Positions 35,524 to 45,808 are shown, counted from the first letter of the stretch. The stretch is 64,000 bases of DNA from Herbaspirillum seropedicae (GCF_001040945.1 NZ_CP011930.1:5445724-5509723), one strand, 5' to 3'. Notes: generated by a model from the sequence alone, not told the origin. Program-made: numbers and translations.

Positions 35524-37878
35524 TTACTGCAGATTGAACGAAGCCGTCTTCACCTCCTTGGAATCCAGCCCGATCTGCACCTGGAATTCCCCCGGCTCGG
35601 CCACGTATTCCAGCTTGGCGTTGTAGAAGGACAGCGCCTTGCGATCAATGCTGAACTGCACCTGCTTTTCTTCACCCGGCTGCAGCATCACCTTGCGGAA
35701 ATCCTTCAACTCCTTGACCGGACGCACCACCGAGGCCGCCACGTCGCGCAGATACAGCTGCACCACGGTCGCACCTGCCCGGCGGCCCACGTTCTTCACC
35801 GTCACGCTGGCCTCTACCTTGCCATCGGCGCTCATGCTCGGCTGCGACAGGCTCACCTCCGAGAGCTTGAATTCGGTATAGCTCAGGCCGTATCCGAAGG
35901 GATACAGCGGACCATTGGGCTCGTCGAAGTACTGCGAGGTGTAGTTGCCCGGCTTGCCTTCGGTGTAGGGACGACCCACGCGCGGATGGTTGTAGTAGCT
36001 GGGGATCTGGCCGACCGAACGCGGGAAGGTGATGGGCAGCTTGCCGGACGGATTGACATCGCCAAAGAGGATGTCGGCAATCGCATTGCCTCCCTCGGTG
36101 CCGGTGTACCAGGTCTCCAGGATGGCCGACGCGTTCTCGCGCGCCCAATTGAGATCCAGCGGACGGCCATTCATCAGCACCAGCACCAGCGGCTTGCCGG
36201 TGGCCTTCAAGGCCTTGAGCAGGTCCAGCTGGCTCTGCGGCAGCGACAGCGAAGTACGGCTGGAGGATTCATGCGACATGCCACGCGACTCGCCCACGGC
36301 GGCCACGATCACATCGGCATGGCGCGCCGCCTTGACCGCTTCATCGATCATCGCCTTCGGACTGCGCTTGTCCTGCACCACTTCCGGATCATCCCAGTTC
36401 AGGAAATTGAGGTAATCGACGATGTGCTTGTCTTCGGTGATGTTGGCGCCGCGTGCATAGACCAGCTTGCCCTGCCCGCCCAGCGCTGCCTGCAGCCCCT
36501 GGCGCAGCGTGATGGTCTGCTTGTCCTTGCCCGCAGCGGACCAGCTGCCCAGCATGTCGATGTGCGAATCGGCCAGCGGACCGACCAGGGCGATGCGCGC
36601 ATTCTTCTTCAGTGGCAGCGCGGCATTGCGGTTTTCCAGCAGCACCATGGACTGCTGCGCGACCTCGCGCGCATCGCGGCGATGCAGGCGACTGTCGGCG
36701 TAGACGTCGGGCGGATCATCGGCCGCGCGGCCGATGCGCACATACGGGTCCTTGAACAGGCCCAGGTCGTACTTGGCGCCGAGGATGTCGCGCACGGCAT
36801 TGTCCAGCTCCTGCTGCGAGACCTTGCCCGAGCGCACCAGCTCCGGTAATTGCTTGATGTAGACCTGGTCGGCCATGCTCATGTCGGTACCGGCCTTCAT
36901 CGACAGGCGCGCGGCTTCACTGTCGTTCTGCGCCACGCCGTGATTGACCAGTTCGGTGATGGCGCCATGATCGGACACGGTCAATCCCTTGAAGCCCCAG
37001 TCGCGGCGCAACAGGTCTTGCAGCAGCCAGGTGTTGGAGGTGGCCGGAGCGCCGTTGATGGAATTGAGCGCCACCATCACCGCGCCCGCGCCGGCATCGA
37101 TGGCGGCGCGATACGGCGGCAGGTAGTCGTTGTACATGCGCTGCGGATCCATGTTGACGACGTTGTAGTCGCGTCCGCCTTCGACGGCGCCATACAGCGC
37201 AAAGTGCTTCACGCTGGCCATCACGCGATTGGCGGCGATAGGCTTGGTGTCGCCCTGCAGCGCGCGTACCGAGACCTCGGCGATGCGCGAGACGAGATAG
37301 GGGTCTTCGCCAAAGCCTTCGGAGGTGCGGCCCCAGCGCGGGTCGCGGCTGATGTCCACCATCGGCGCGAAGGTCATGTCGATGCTGTCGGCGGCGGCTT
37401 CCTCGGCGGAGACGCGCATGGCGCGGGCGACCACGTCCATGTCCCAGCTGGAGGCCAGGCCCAGGCCGATGGGAAAGGTGGTGCGATGGCCGTGGATGAC
37501 GTCATAGGCGAAGAACATCGGGATCTTCAAGCGCGAACGCATGGCGCCGTCCTGCAGCGGACGGTTCTCGGGACGGGTCACCGAATTGAAGGTGCCGCCC
37601 ACCCGCCCGGCGGCCAGTTCCTCGGCCAGCTTCTTGGCGGGCATCTCGGGGCCGATGCTGATCAGGCGCAATTGTCCGATCTTTTCTTCCAGCGTCATCT
37701 GGCGCAACAGGTCGTCGATGAAGGCGGTCTTGTCGCCGAGCAAGGCCGGATTGGCTTGCGCATGGGCGGTCGGGCCGGTGAGCACGGCGCTGCAGGCCAG
37801 GGCGCACAGGGTGACGGCCAGGGCCAGGCGGGGACGGCGCGTGGGCGCGGCTTGCCGCTTGGTAAGCTTGTGGGACAC
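35524..37878 (-). CDS. bglX: Periplasmic beta-glucosidase, GH3 family
   Basis: The 784-residue secreted hydrolase starts with a signal peptide ending AHAQA (about residue 42). The GH3 TIM barrel follows (MTLEEKIGQLRLIS, FAPMVDISRDPRWGRTSEGFGEDP, KHFALYGAVEGGRDYN), with the catalytic nucleophile aspartate in GLTVSDHGA. Next come the alpha/beta sandwich domain (residues ~420-650) and a C-terminal fibronectin-III-like domain (VKNVGRRAGATVVQLYLRD). The length and domain order match BglX, which hydrolyses beta-glucosides and oligosaccharides. It is divergent from a periplasmic glucan synthesis gene, so a link to glucan turnover is possible. Confidence 0.93.
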   Translation of the reverse strand: MSHKLTKRQAAPTRRPRLALAVTLCALACSAVLTGPTAHAQANPALLGDKTAFIDDLLRQMTLEEKIGQLRLISIGPEMPAKKLAEELAAGRVGGTFNSVTRPENRPLQDGAMRSRLKIPMFFAYDVIHGHRTTFPIGLGLASSWDMDVVARAMRVSAEEAAADSIDMTFAPMVDISRDPRWGRTSEGFGEDPYLVSRIAEVSVRALQGDTKPIAANRVMASVKHFALYGAVEGGRDYNVVNMDPQRMYNDYLPPYRAAIDAGAGAVMVALNSINGAPATSNTWLLQDLLRRDWGFKGLTVSDHGAITELVNHGVAQNDSEAARLSMKAGTDMSMADQVYIKQLPELVRSGKVSQQELDNAVRDILGAKYDLGLFKDPYVRIGRAADDPPDVYADSRLHRRDAREVAQQSMVLLENRNAALPLKKNARIALVGPLADSHIDMLGSWSAAGKDKQTITLRQGLQAALGGQGKLVYARGANITEDKHIVDYLNFLNWDDPEVVQDKRSPKAMIDEAVKAARHADVIVAAVGESRGMSHESSSRTSLSLPQSQLDLLKALKATGKPLVLVLMNGRPLDLNWARENASAILETWYTGTEGGNAIADILFGDVNPSGKLPITFPRSVGQIPSYYNHPRVGRPYTEGKPGNYTSQYFDEPNGPLYPFGYGLSYTEFKLSEVSLSQPSMSADGKVEASVTVKNVGRRAGATVVQLYLRDVAASVVRPVKELKDFRKVMLQPGEEKQVQFSIDRKALSFYNAKLEYVAEPGEFQVQIGLDSKEVKTASFNLQ

Positions 37879-38109
37879 GGGTTTCCTCTCTCTTTTTTAA
37901 ACTTTGGCGGCAGTCTGCCCTCTACTCTGTGACCTGCACAAGCGGGACAGCAGCCGGGCGGCGGGAGCACTTATTGCTTGCGTTCTTTGATGCATGGCCA
38001 GCCGGACGGTTCGCTATATTATTCTGTTTTGATGCCTGCCGGACACGCAGGCGCATGGCGGCGCACAGCCCGATGGTGCTGGAATGCCGCATCTTTGTGG
38101 AGAAATGCA

Positions 38110-39705
38110 TTGATCAGACATGGATTGACATGGAGTTTCCTGCACAGCGTGATGGTATCGGCCACGCTGTCGGCTTGCCTGCTGGCCGCCTCGGCGCAGG
38201 CGCAGACCAGCCAGGGCTTCGACCTGAACCAGGCCGTGGCGCGCGCCAAGGACCTGGCCGCCAAACCCTACCAGAAGCCGGTGAGCAATCTCTCACCGAC
38301 CTTTGCGGCGATGCAGTTCGCCGACTACATGAAGATCCAGCCCAAGAGCGAGAAGTTCGAATGGCGCGACCAGAAGACGCCCTTCAAGCTGGCCTTCTAT
38401 CACCAGGGCATGCAGTTCAACGCGCCGGTGGCGATCCACGAGATCATCGATGGCCGCGTGCAGGACGTGGGCTACAGCACCGACCGCTTCAACTTCGGTG
38501 ACCTGAACCTGGCCAAGGACAGCACCGCCCACCTGGGCTATGCGGGCTTCCGCGTGGTCTATCCCATCAATCGCGATGACAAGGAAGACGAGGTCATGAG
38601 CGTGCTGGGCGCGAGCTATTTCCGCGTGATCGGCAAGGGGCAAGTGTATGGCCTCTCGGCGCGTGGACTGGCGATCGATACCGCCATGATGAGCGGCGAG
38701 GAATTCCCGCACTTCACCGAATTCTGGATCCAGCGCCCGGCGCCGGGCGAGAAGCAGCTGACCTTCTATGCGCTGCTGGATTCGCCGCGCGCCACCGGGG
38801 CCTACAAGTTCACCCTCACGCCGGGCAAGGACGCCCTGCTCGATGTGCAGGCCCGCGTATTCCTGCGCGGTGAAGTGGGCCGCCTGGGTATTGCGCCGCT
38901 GACCAGCATGTTCCTGTTCGGCCCCAACCAGCAATCCTCGCGCCGCAACTTCCGTCCGGCCATCCACGATTCCAATGGCCTGGCCATCCATACCGGCAAC
39001 GGCGAATGGCTGTGGCGGCCGTTGAACGATCCGCAGAATGTGGAAGTGAGTTCCTTCGAAGTCAGCAATCCACGCGGCTTTGGCCTGTTGCAGCGTGGTC
39101 GCGAATTCTCCGCCTATGAAGACCTGAAGGACCGCTACGACCTGCGCCCCTCCGCCTGGATCGAACCCAAGGGCGACTGGGGCAAGGGAGCCGTGCAGCT
39201 GGTCGAGATTCCGACCGCCGACGAGACCAACGACAACATCGTGGCCTACTGGCTGCCTGCACAACTGCCCGCGCGCGGCACGCCGCTGGCCTATGACTAT
39301 CGCATCCACTGGACCATGGACGAGCCGGCCATCCTCAACAATGAAGTGGGCTGGGTCAAGCAGACCTTCCATACCGATGGCGAGCTCACGCAAGCCAACC
39401 TGATCCGCGCCTTCGATGGCACCACGGCGCTGCTGGTGGACTTCACGGGGGGCCCGCTGGGCGCGCTGCCGGCGGGCACGCCGGTGCAGCCGCAGGTGAG
39501 CGTGTCCAACAATGGCGAACTCATCGATGTGCAACTGCAGCCCAATCCGGCCATCAATGGCTGGCGGCTGACGCTGCGGGTGAAGATCCGCAATGTGGCG
39601 CAGGCGGTGGAGTTGCGCGCCGCGCTGAGCGCCAATGGCAAGCCGCTGACCGAGACGTGGAGCTATCAGCTGCCGCCGCGTTCGGATGTGCAGCGGACGT
39701 TCTGA
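38110..39705 (+). CDS. Periplasmic glucan biosynthesis protein, OpgG/OpgD (MdoG) family
   Basis: The 531-residue protein has a signal peptide ([16 protein letters not shown]... ending ASAQAQ) and then the MdoG beta-sandwich: [74 protein letters not shown], all family landmarks. It acts on osmoregulated periplasmic glucan backbones made by OpgH. I favour the TTG start at 38110 because GGAG stands seven bases upstream and it gives a complete signal peptide; the ATG at 38152 lacks a site. No opgH gene is adjacent, which suggests OpgD rather than OpgG. Confidence 0.88.
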   Translation: MIRHGLTWSFLHSVMVSATLSACLLAASAQAQTSQGFDLNQAVARAKDLAAKPYQKPVSNLSPTFAAMQFADYMKIQPKSEKFEWRDQKTPFKLAFYHQGMQFNAPVAIHEIIDGRVQDVGYSTDRFNFGDLNLAKDSTAHLGYAGFRVVYPINRDDKEDEVMSVLGASYFRVIGKGQVYGLSARGLAIDTAMMSGEEFPHFTEFWIQRPAPGEKQLTFYALLDSPRATGAYKFTLTPGKDALLDVQARVFLRGEVGRLGIAPLTSMFLFGPNQQSSRRNFRPAIHDSNGLAIHTGNGEWLWRPLNDPQNVEVSSFEVSNPRGFGLLQRGREFSAYEDLKDRYDLRPSAWIEPKGDWGKGAVQLVEIPTADETNDNIVAYWLPAQLPARGTPLAYDYRIHWTMDEPAILNNEVGWVKQTFHTDGELTQANLIRAFDGTTALLVDFTGGPLGALPAGTPVQPQVSVSNNGELIDVQLQPNPAINGWRLTLRVKIRNVAQAVELRAALSANGKPLTETWSYQLPPRSDVQRTF

Positions 39706-39723
39706 TACCGTGCCACGCCGGCC

Positions 39724-39834
39724 CGCTCAGACTGAGTAGCGGCATGGCGGCGTAGCGAAGGCGCAAGGCGCAATTACGTTCAAGCTTCATGCGCCTTCGA
39801 TACGGCCCTGAAAGGGCCTACTCAGGTCGAGCGG
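39724..39834. repeat. Interspersed palindromic repeat, copy 2
   Basis: Ends CGCTCAGACTGAGTAG and CTACTCAGGTCGAGCGG are imperfect inverted copies of the ends of copy 1; the inner GCGCCTTCGATACGGCC block is shared. It lies just after the glucan gene. Confidence 0.7.
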
Positions 39835-39846
39835 TAGGATGAGTGC

Positions 39847-39890
39847 TCAATAAGTACTCAATAAGTACTCAATAAGTACTCAATGAGTAT
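39847..39890. repeat. 11-bp tandem repeat
   Basis: Three perfect copies of TCAATAAGTAC (39847-39879) are followed by a degenerate fourth, TCAATGAGTAT. Each has the palindrome AGTACT at its junction. The period is close to one helical turn. Confidence 0.8.
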
Positions 39891-39930
39891 TCGGAGAAGA
39901 TCGTTATTCTATAAATTATTTATATCAATA

Positions 39931-39967
39931 AAAAATGGGCTGCTCCGAATCGGGCAGCCCATTTGCT
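39931..39967. terminator. Bidirectional terminator between glucan and parB genes
   Basis: An 11-bp stem AAATGGGCTGC/GCAGCCCATTT has an inner CCG-AAT-CGG helix in the loop and A/T tracts on both sides. It ends the parAB transcript from the right and glucan gene transcription from the left. Confidence 0.9.
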
Positions 39968-39988
39968 TTGGTGCATAGGATGGGGCGA

Positions 39989-40903
39989 TCAGCTCTCCAC
40001 CGACTCCCCGCGCAAACGGGTGATGACGCCATCGAGCGCATCGAGGTCGTTGAAGCTGATGATCAGCTGGCCCTTGTTGCGTGCGCCGGTCTTGATGTTC
40101 ACCTGGGTGGCCAGCAGATCCGACAGTTCTTCTTCCAGGCGGGCGATGTCGCGGGATTTTTCCTTTCCTTCGCGCGGCTTGGCGGCCTGCTCGGCGGAGG
40201 CGCGGGTGACCAGCTTCTCGGCGTCGCGCACCGACATGCGCTTGGCCACGATCTGGTTGGCCAGCTGGATCTGGGTGGCCGAATCGACCACCAACAGCGC
40301 GCGGGCGTGGCCCATGTCGATATCGCCGGCCATGAGCATGGTCTGCACCGGCTTGGCCAGGTTGAGCAGGCGCAGCAGGTTGGACACCGCACTGCGCGAA
40401 CGGCCCACGGCAATGGCGGCCTGCTCGTGGGTGAAGGCGAAATCGGTGATGAGGCGATGAATGCCCTGGGCTTCTTCGAGGGGATTGAGATCCTCGCGCT
40501 GCATGTTCTCGATCAGCGCCATGGCCGCCGTGGTCTGGTCGTCCACGTTCCTGACCAGCACCGGCACCTCGGTCAGGCCGGCGATCTTGGCGGCGCGGAA
40601 GCGGCGCTCGCCGGCGATGATCTCGTAGGTATCGCGGCCATTCTTCTGGCCGATGGCGCGGATCAGGATGGGCTGCAGCAGGCCCTGCTCCTTGATCGAA
40701 GCGGCCAGTTCATTGAGCGCGCCCTCGTCCATGCGGGTACGCGGCTGATACTTGCCGGCCTGCAGTTCGGTGACCGGCATGACCGTGGGCAGGCCCTGGG
40801 CAGCGGCCTGCGCCTGGGCTTCTTCGGTGATGTCGGATGAACCGCCCAGGAGCGCGTCCAGTCCGCGTCCCAGACCCTTGGATTTTTTCGGTAGAGTTGC
40901 CAT
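39989..40903 (-). CDS. parB: Chromosome partitioning protein ParB
   Basis: The 304-residue CTP-dependent clamp starts MATLPKKSKGLGRGLDALLGG, the usual ParA-stimulating N-terminus. Visible are the CTP-binding core with IIAGERRFRAAKIAGL (GERRxRA motif) and ENMQREDLNPLEEAQGI, the helix-turn-helix (TDFAFTHEQAAIAVGRSRSAVSNLLRLL) that reads parS, and the C-terminal dimerisation domain (VNIKTGARNKGQLIISFNDLD). parA is 64 bp upstream. Three parS-like sites lie 3-5 kb away at 44187, 45793 and 45880. Confidence 0.96.
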   Translation of the reverse strand: MATLPKKSKGLGRGLDALLGGSSDITEEAQAQAAAQGLPTVMPVTELQAGKYQPRTRMDEGALNELAASIKEQGLLQPILIRAIGQKNGRDTYEIIAGERRFRAAKIAGLTEVPVLVRNVDDQTTAAMALIENMQREDLNPLEEAQGIHRLITDFAFTHEQAAIAVGRSRSAVSNLLRLLNLAKPVQTMLMAGDIDMGHARALLVVDSATQIQLANQIVAKRMSVRDAEKLVTRASAEQAAKPREGKEKSRDIARLEEELSDLLATQVNIKTGARNKGQLIISFNDLDALDGVITRLRGESVES

Positions 40904-40931
40904 GCGATTGCCTGATGAAAACGATGCGTGA

Positions 40932-40967
40932 TTACAGCGCGAGTGATAGCGCGGGTTATAGCGCGAA
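40932..40967. repeat. 12-bp imperfect tandem repeat between parA and parB
   Basis: Three units, TTACAGCGCGAG, TGATAGCGCGGG and TTATAGCGCGAA, fill most of the 64-bp gap and end at the parA stop codon. Confidence 0.6.
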
Positions 40968-41738
40968 TTACAGTGTCTTGATGCGCTCGACCATTTCCGC
41001 GCCGAACGCGATATAGGCCTGCGCACCCTTGGAAGCCGGATCGAAGGTCACGCCCGGCAGTCCGTACGAAGGCGCTTCGGCCAACCGCACATTGCGCGGG
41101 ATGACGGTCTTGAAGACCTTGTCGCCGAAGTGCTGTTCCAGCTGATCCGAGACCTGTTGCGACAGGGTCATGCGCGGATCGAACATCACACGCAAGAGGC
41201 CAATGACCTTCAGTTCCGGATTGAGCTTGGCATGCACCTTCTTGATGGTGTTGACCAGGTCCGACAGCCCTTCCAGTGCATAGTATTCGCACTGCATCGG
41301 GATGATGACCCCATGCGCCGAACACAGACCATTGAGGGTCAGCATGGACAGCGCCGGCGGGCAGTCGATGAGGATGAAGTCATAGTCGTCGGCGACCTGG
41401 GCGAAGGCGTTCTTCAGGCGTGCTTCGCGCTGTTCCAGTTCGACCATTTCCACTTCGGCGCCAGCCAGCTCGCGGTTGGCGGGCAGCACGTCGAAACCGC
41501 CGGCTTCGGAACGCTTGCGCACGGCGCGGATGTCGGACATGCCCAGCAGCACTTCATAGATGGAGGCTTCCAGGGTCGCCTTGTTCACGCCAGAACCCAT
41601 GGTGGCGTTGCCCTGGGGGTCGAGGTCGGCCAGCAGCACACGCTGGTTCAGCTGCGCCAGGCCAGCGGCGAGATTGACCGCGGTAGTGGTCTTGCCTACG
41701 CCACCTTTCTGGTTGGCGACACAAAATATTTTTGCCAT
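40968..41738 (-). CDS. parA: Chromosome partitioning ATPase ParA
   Basis: The 256-residue Walker ATPase has the deviant P-loop KGGVGKTTTAVNLAAGLA (signature lysine included), switch DLDPQGNATMGSG, and Walker B FILIDCPPALSMLTLN. It lacks the N-terminal HTH of plasmid type Ia ParA, so it is the chromosomal Soj type. It works with ParB-parS to segregate the origin region. Its start lies 18 bp after the stop of the LysE gene, so the run mnmG-rsmG-lipocalin-LysE-parA-parB may be one long transcript. Confidence 0.97.
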   Translation of the reverse strand: MAKIFCVANQKGGVGKTTTAVNLAAGLAQLNQRVLLADLDPQGNATMGSGVNKATLEASIYEVLLGMSDIRAVRKRSEAGGFDVLPANRELAGAEVEMVELEQREARLKNAFAQVADDYDFILIDCPPALSMLTLNGLCSAHGVIIPMQCEYYALEGLSDLVNTIKKVHAKLNPELKVIGLLRVMFDPRMTLSQQVSDQLEQHFGDKVFKTVIPRNVRLAEAPSYGLPGVTFDPASKGAQAYIAFGAEMVERIKTL

Positions 41739-41756
41739 ATCTTTGTTATGTGAGCG

Positions 41757-42389
41757 TTATTGCGTGGTCAACTTGATGCCGAAACCGATCAGGAACACCC
41801 CTGCCGCACGCGAGGCCAGCCGGGCGATGGTGCGATTGCGGGCCATGCGGCGGGCGGCGGCATTGCCGACCATGACCAGCACGCTGCCATAGAGGAAGGT
41901 GCAGCAACTGATCACCGCGCCCATCGTGATGAAGGTCAGCGCGCCTTGTTGCGTGGCGGGATCCAGGAACAGCGGGAAGAACGCCATGTAAAACACGATG
42001 GCTTTCGGGTTGAACAAAGTGACCAGAAAGCCGCGCCGGAATTCTGCGGCGTTGGAAAAGGGTACGACTGTACCACCGCCCTCGCCTCTTGCAAACAACA
42101 GACGCGCACCGAGGTAGGCCAGATACGCCGCCCCCAGGTACTGCAGACCATGGAACAGCAAGGGATTGGCATGCAACAGCGCGGCCACGCCGGCGGCGGC
42201 CAGGAACATGAGCACGACGTCGCCCAGCATCAGCCCGGCCTGCGCCGCAAAGCCCCCGCGCACGCCGCCCTTGGCCGCGCAGGTGAGCACGCAGAAAGTG
42301 CCGGGGCCGGGCAGCAGCAGGAACACCATGGTGGCGGCGATGAGTTGCCAGATATCGGTGATGCCGAGGGAATGAAACAGCGCCTGCAT
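41757..42389 (-). CDS. LysE/RhtB family amino acid exporter
   Basis: The 210-residue membrane protein has about six hydrophobic segments and the family start FLLLPGPGTFCVLTCAAKGG (the conserved PGP) with GLMLGDVVLMFLAAAG and FLVTLFNPKAIVFYMAFFP. Relatives export leucine, homoserine or basic amino acids; the substrate here is unknown. It is inserted between the lipocalin and parA genes and is not part of the usual mnmG-rsmG-parA-parB set. Confidence 0.87.
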   Translation of the reverse strand: MQALFHSLGITDIWQLIAATMVFLLLPGPGTFCVLTCAAKGGVRGGFAAQAGLMLGDVVLMFLAAAGVAALLHANPLLFHGLQYLGAAYLAYLGARLLFARGEGGGTVVPFSNAAEFRRGFLVTLFNPKAIVFYMAFFPLFLDPATQQGALTFITMGAVISCCTFLYGSVLVMVGNAAARRMARNRTIARLASRAAGVFLIGFGIKLTTQ

Positions 42390-42440
42390 GATGCCGCCTC
42401 CTGTGTGCGCAAGGGCCCGGGCGGGGCCGCTGGGGTGTGC

Positions 42441-42977
42441 TTAGGGCTTGCTCTTGACCACGCGCGAGGTGTCGAAGCCTTGCTTGGTGGCGTTGTTGAG
42501 CGCGTTCTCGTACTGCTCGTCGCTGATGGTGGGGGTGCGCGAGAGTATCCAGAGATATTCACGCGAGGGGCTGCCCACGGTGGCCAGGGTGTATTGCGGG
42601 TCCAGATCCATAATCCAGTAGTCGCCCCAGACCATCGGAATCCACGACAGCCAGGCCGGTGCGAAGCGCACTTCCAGCTTGCTGTTGTTGCTGCCGGCCA
42701 CCACCCGCGCCACGCCCTTGGCCTCGTCCACGCCATCGGCAGTGCGGCAGCGGTTGGTGACATCGATCATGCCATCCTCGCGCGGCGCGTAGTCGGCGCT
42801 GGTGCTGGAGAGGCATTTCTTCTGGAAGCTGTTGGGGATCTTGGCGATCTCATACCACTTGCCGGCGTAGCGCTTCAGATCCACCGAGGGGACGGTCTTG
42901 ACCTCCTGCGCGCTGGCCGCACCACCGACTGCCAGCAAGACCATGGCGGCCACCAGGGCCTGTTTGAGTTTGTTCAT
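42441..42977 (-). CDS. Lipocalin (Blc-like), secreted
   Basis: The 178-residue protein has a signal peptide ending AASAQ (about residue 24), then the lipocalin signature GKWYEIAKIPNSFQKKC and the closing TVGSPSREYLWILSRTPTIS. Unlike E. coli Blc there is no lipobox cysteine, so it is likely soluble in the periplasm. Its ATG overlaps the rsmG stop (ATGA), indicating translational coupling. Lipocalins bind lysophospholipids or other hydrophobic ligands. Confidence 0.9.
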   Translation of the reverse strand: MNKLKQALVAAMVLLAVGGAASAQEVKTVPSVDLKRYAGKWYEIAKIPNSFQKKCLSSTSADYAPREDGMIDVTNRCRTADGVDEAKGVARVVAGSNNSKLEVRFAPAWLSWIPMVWGDYWIMDLDPQYTLATVGSPSREYLWILSRTPTISDEQYENALNNATKQGFDTSRVVKSKP

Positions 42978-43639
42978 CAGGTCGTTCTTTCCATGAAGAT
43001 GAGATGCCGTTCGGCATCCAGGCCCGGCACCTGCAAGGGCTGCACCTGCTGCACGGCCCAGCCCGGCGGCAACCGGTCGATTTCCTCTTGCGGCAGCACC
43101 CCCTTGAGGGCGATGTACTTGCCGCCTTGCTGCAACAGGTGGTTCGACCATGTGACGAAGTCCTTCAGTTCCGCAAAGGCGCGTGAAGTGATGACATCGT
43201 ATTGTTGCTCGATGGGCAACTGTTCGACACGGGCATGCACGACCGTGACATTGCCCAGCTGCAATTGCGCCTTGACCTGATTGAGGAAGGCCGTCTTCTT
43301 CTGCACCGTATCGACCAGGGTGATCTTCATCTGCGGCTGCGCCTGGGCCGCCCAGATGGCCAGCACGATACCCGGCAGGCCGCCGCCCGCGCCCACGTCC
43401 AGCACACGCTGCGCACCGGTGAAGGCGGACACGGCCGAGAGCGAATCGAGCAGGTGGTGCGTCACCATCTGCGCCGGGTCACGCAAGGCCGTCAGGTTGT
43501 AGACCTTGTTCCACTTGGCCAGCAAGGCCTGGTAGGCCATCAGCTTGTCGAGCTGGGCGTCGGAGAGCGTCAGGCCCATGGCCGTGGCGCCCTCCTTCAG
43601 GGTGCGGGTCAGGTGGTTCAGGTCTGCAGTGTTGCTCAT
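42977..43639 (-). CDS. rsmG: 16S rRNA (guanine-527 N7)-methyltransferase RsmG
   Basis: The 220-residue SAM-dependent enzyme carries [19 protein letters not shown] (SAM motif I) and [16 protein letters not shown] (motif IV/VI region), plus the N-terminal helix [27 protein letters not shown]. It methylates G527 of 16S rRNA. It follows mnmG by 52 bp and overlaps the lipocalin start by one base pair set (ATGA). Confidence 0.97.
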   Translation of the reverse strand: MSNTADLNHLTRTLKEGATAMGLTLSDAQLDKLMAYQALLAKWNKVYNLTALRDPAQMVTHHLLDSLSAVSAFTGAQRVLDVGAGGGLPGIVLAIWAAQAQPQMKITLVDTVQKKTAFLNQVKAQLQLGNVTVVHARVEQLPIEQQYDVITSRAFAELKDFVTWSNHLLQQGGKYIALKGVLPQEEIDRLPPGWAVQQVQPLQVPGLDAERHLIFMERTT

Positions 43640-43691
43640 CCGTGATGCCTTGGTATTGATCTGGTTCGGGAAGGGTGTCCGGCTTTTTTCT

Positions 43692-45620
43692 TCATGCCGC
43701 CTGATTGTCGGTGGCGGTGGCGGGCTTCAGGCCGCCCTTCTTCAGATGCACCAGCAGCAGCGATAAGGCCGCCGGGGTCACGCCCGAAATCCGCGAAGCC
43801 TGGCCCAGGGTTTCCGGACGATGCTTGTTGAGCTTCTGGCGCACTTCGATGGACAGCGCCTTGACGTCCATGTAGTCGAGGTCGGCGGGCAGCTTCAGGT
43901 TTTCATTGTGATCCTGGCGGCTGATCTCGTCGGCCTGGCGGGCGATGTAGCCGGCGTACTTGACCTGGATCTCGACCTGTTCGCGCACCGGGCCGTCTTC
44001 GATGCCGGGGCCGGCCAGCGCCTGGCCTTCGGTGCCGGTCAGGCCCATCAGGCTGTCGTAGCTGACGTTGGGGCGGCGCAGCAGGTCCAGCAGGTTGTAT
44101 TCACGCTCGATGGCCTTGCCCAGCACACGCTCGGCTTCAGCTGCGGCGAGGATGCGCGGGTTGACCCAGGTGGACTTGAGGCGCTCCATTTCACGTGAAA
44201 CAGCTTCGCGCTTCCTGTCGAAGGCTTCCCATTGCGCATCGCCCACGCAACCGAGTTCGCGGCCGATCTCGGTCAGGCGCAGGTCGGCATTGTCTTCGCG
44301 CAGCGAGAGACGATACTCGGCGCGGCTGGTGAACATGCGGTACGGCTCTTGCACACCCTGGGTGACCAGGTCGTCGACCAGCACGCCCAGATAGGCTTCA
44401 TCACGGCGCGGGGTCCAGGCTTCGCGGCCCTGGGTCTGCAAGGCGGCGTTGATGCCGGCCAGCATGCCCTGGGCGGCGGCTTCTTCGTAGCCGGTGGTGC
44501 CGTTGATCTGACCGGCGAAGAACAGACCCTGCACCTGGCGTGTTTCCAGGGACGACTTCAGGCCGCGCGGGTCATAGTAATCGTATTCGATGGCATAACC
44601 GGGACGCAGGATGTGGGCGTTTTCCATGCCCTTCATCGAGCGCACCAGTTCCAGCTGCACGTCGAAGGGCAGGCTGGTGGAGATGCCGTTGGGGTAGAAC
44701 TCGTGAGTGGTCAGGCCCTCGGGTTCCAGGTAGATCTGGTGCGAATCCTTGCTGGCGAAGCGGTGGATCTTGTCTTCGATGGAGGGGCAATAACGCGGGC
44801 CCACGCCTTCGATCACGCCGGTGTACATGGGGCTGCGATCCAGCCCGCCACGGATGATGTCGTGGGTGCGGCTGTTGGTATGGGTGATCCAGCACGGCAT
44901 CTGGCGCGGGTGCATGGCGGCATTGCCCATGACGGAGAACACTGGCACCGGGTCGAGATCGCCCGGTTGCTCTTCCAGGATGGCCAGGTTGATGCTGCGG
45001 CCATCGATGCGCGGTGGCGTACCGGTCTTCAGGCGCCCTTGCGGCAGCTTCAATTCCTTCAGCCGGGCCGACAGCGACACCGCTGGCGGATCGCCGGCAC
45101 GGCCACCGGAGTAGTTGTTGAGACCCACGTGGATCTTCCCGTCCAGGAAAGTCCCTGCAGTGAGCACCACTGCCCTGCCCGCGAACCGGATCCCGGCCTG
45201 GGTCACGGCGCCCACCACGCGATCTCCTTCCAGCATCAGGTCGTCCACGGCCTGCTGGAACAGCCACAGGTTGGGCTGGTTTTCCAGGCGCGAACGGATC
45301 GCCGCCTTGTACAGGATGCGGTCGGCCTGGGCGCGCGTGGCGCGTACAGCCGGTCCCTTGGAGGAATTGAGGATGCGGAATTGAATACCGGCTTCATCGG
45401 TGGCGATGGCCATCGCCCCACCCATGGCATCTACTTCCTTGACCAGGTGGCCCTTGCCGATCCCGCCGATGGAGGGATTGCAGGACATCTGGCCGAGGGT
45501 TTCGATGTTGTGCGTCAGGAGCAGGGTTTTCTGGCCCATGCGTGCTGCGGCCAGTGCAGCTTCGGTGCCGGCGTGACCGCCGCCAACGACAATGACGTCA
45601 AATTGTGTGGGGAATAGCAT
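43692..45620 (-). CDS. mnmG: tRNA uridine-34 carboxymethylaminomethyl enzyme MnmG (GidA)
   Basis: The 642-residue FAD protein begins [23 protein letters not shown] and contains the conserved [21 protein letters not shown] block, [11 protein letters not shown], and the [22 protein letters not shown]-terminal FAD segment. With MnmE it installs cmnm5 on U34 of certain tRNAs, and MnmC (at 10 kb) acts next. A 14/16 parS-like site lies inside the gene at 44187. It heads the run of minus-strand genes to parB. Confidence 0.98.
   Translation of the reverse strand: MLFPTQFDVIVVGGGHAGTEAALAAARMGQKTLLLTHNIETLGQMSCNPSIGGIGKGHLVKEVDAMGGAMAIATDEAGIQFRILNSSKGPAVRATRAQADRILYKAAIRSRLENQPNLWLFQQAVDDLMLEGDRVVGAVTQAGIRFAGRAVVLTAGTFLDGKIHVGLNNYSGGRAGDPPAVSLSARLKELKLPQGRLKTGTPPRIDGRSINLAILEEQPGDLDPVPVFSVMGNAAMHPRQMPCWITHTNSRTHDIIRGGLDRSPMYTGVIEGVGPRYCPSIEDKIHRFASKDSHQIYLEPEGLTTHEFYPNGISTSLPFDVQLELVRSMKGMENAHILRPGYAIEYDYYDPRGLKSSLETRQVQGLFFAGQINGTTGYEEAAAQGMLAGINAALQTQGREAWTPRRDEAYLGVLVDDLVTQGVQEPYRMFTSRAEYRLSLREDNADLRLTEIGRELGCVGDAQWEAFDRKREAVSREMERLKSTWVNPRILAAAEAERVLGKAIEREYNLLDLLRRPNVSYDSLMGLTGTEGQALAGPGIEDGPVREQVEIQVKYAGYIARQADEISRQDHNENLKLPADLDYMDVKALSIEVRQKLNKHRPETLGQASRISGVTPAALSLLLVHLKKGGLKPATATDNQAA
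44187..44202. other. parS-like site inside mnmG (14/16)
   Basis: CATTTCACGTGAAACA matches the TGTTTCACGTGAAACA consensus at 14 of 16 positions; only the two outer left bases differ. Confidence 0.6.
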
Positions 45621-45792
45621 GATGCGCGCCTCGCGGAGAGGTAAGAACAGAGGCGAGATTATAAGACCTTTTATCCGGGCGGGTCGGATGCCACTCCAGA
45701 GGCTGTTGGTTTACCGCACTTCCCTCCCCTCCAACCTGCTATTACTTTCACAAAGCGATAGCTAGAGCTGATCAATGAAACATTCGCGGAGC

Positions 45793-45808
45793 TGTTTCAC
45801 GTGAAACA
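45793..45808. other. parS: parS centromere site 1
   Basis: A perfect 16-bp TGTTTCACGTGAAACA palindrome lies upstream of mnmG. Confidence 0.93.

Noticed and set aside
39847..39890. Possible CRISPR-like array
   Set aside because: Units are 11 bp and directly adjacent without spacers; a plain tandem repeat.
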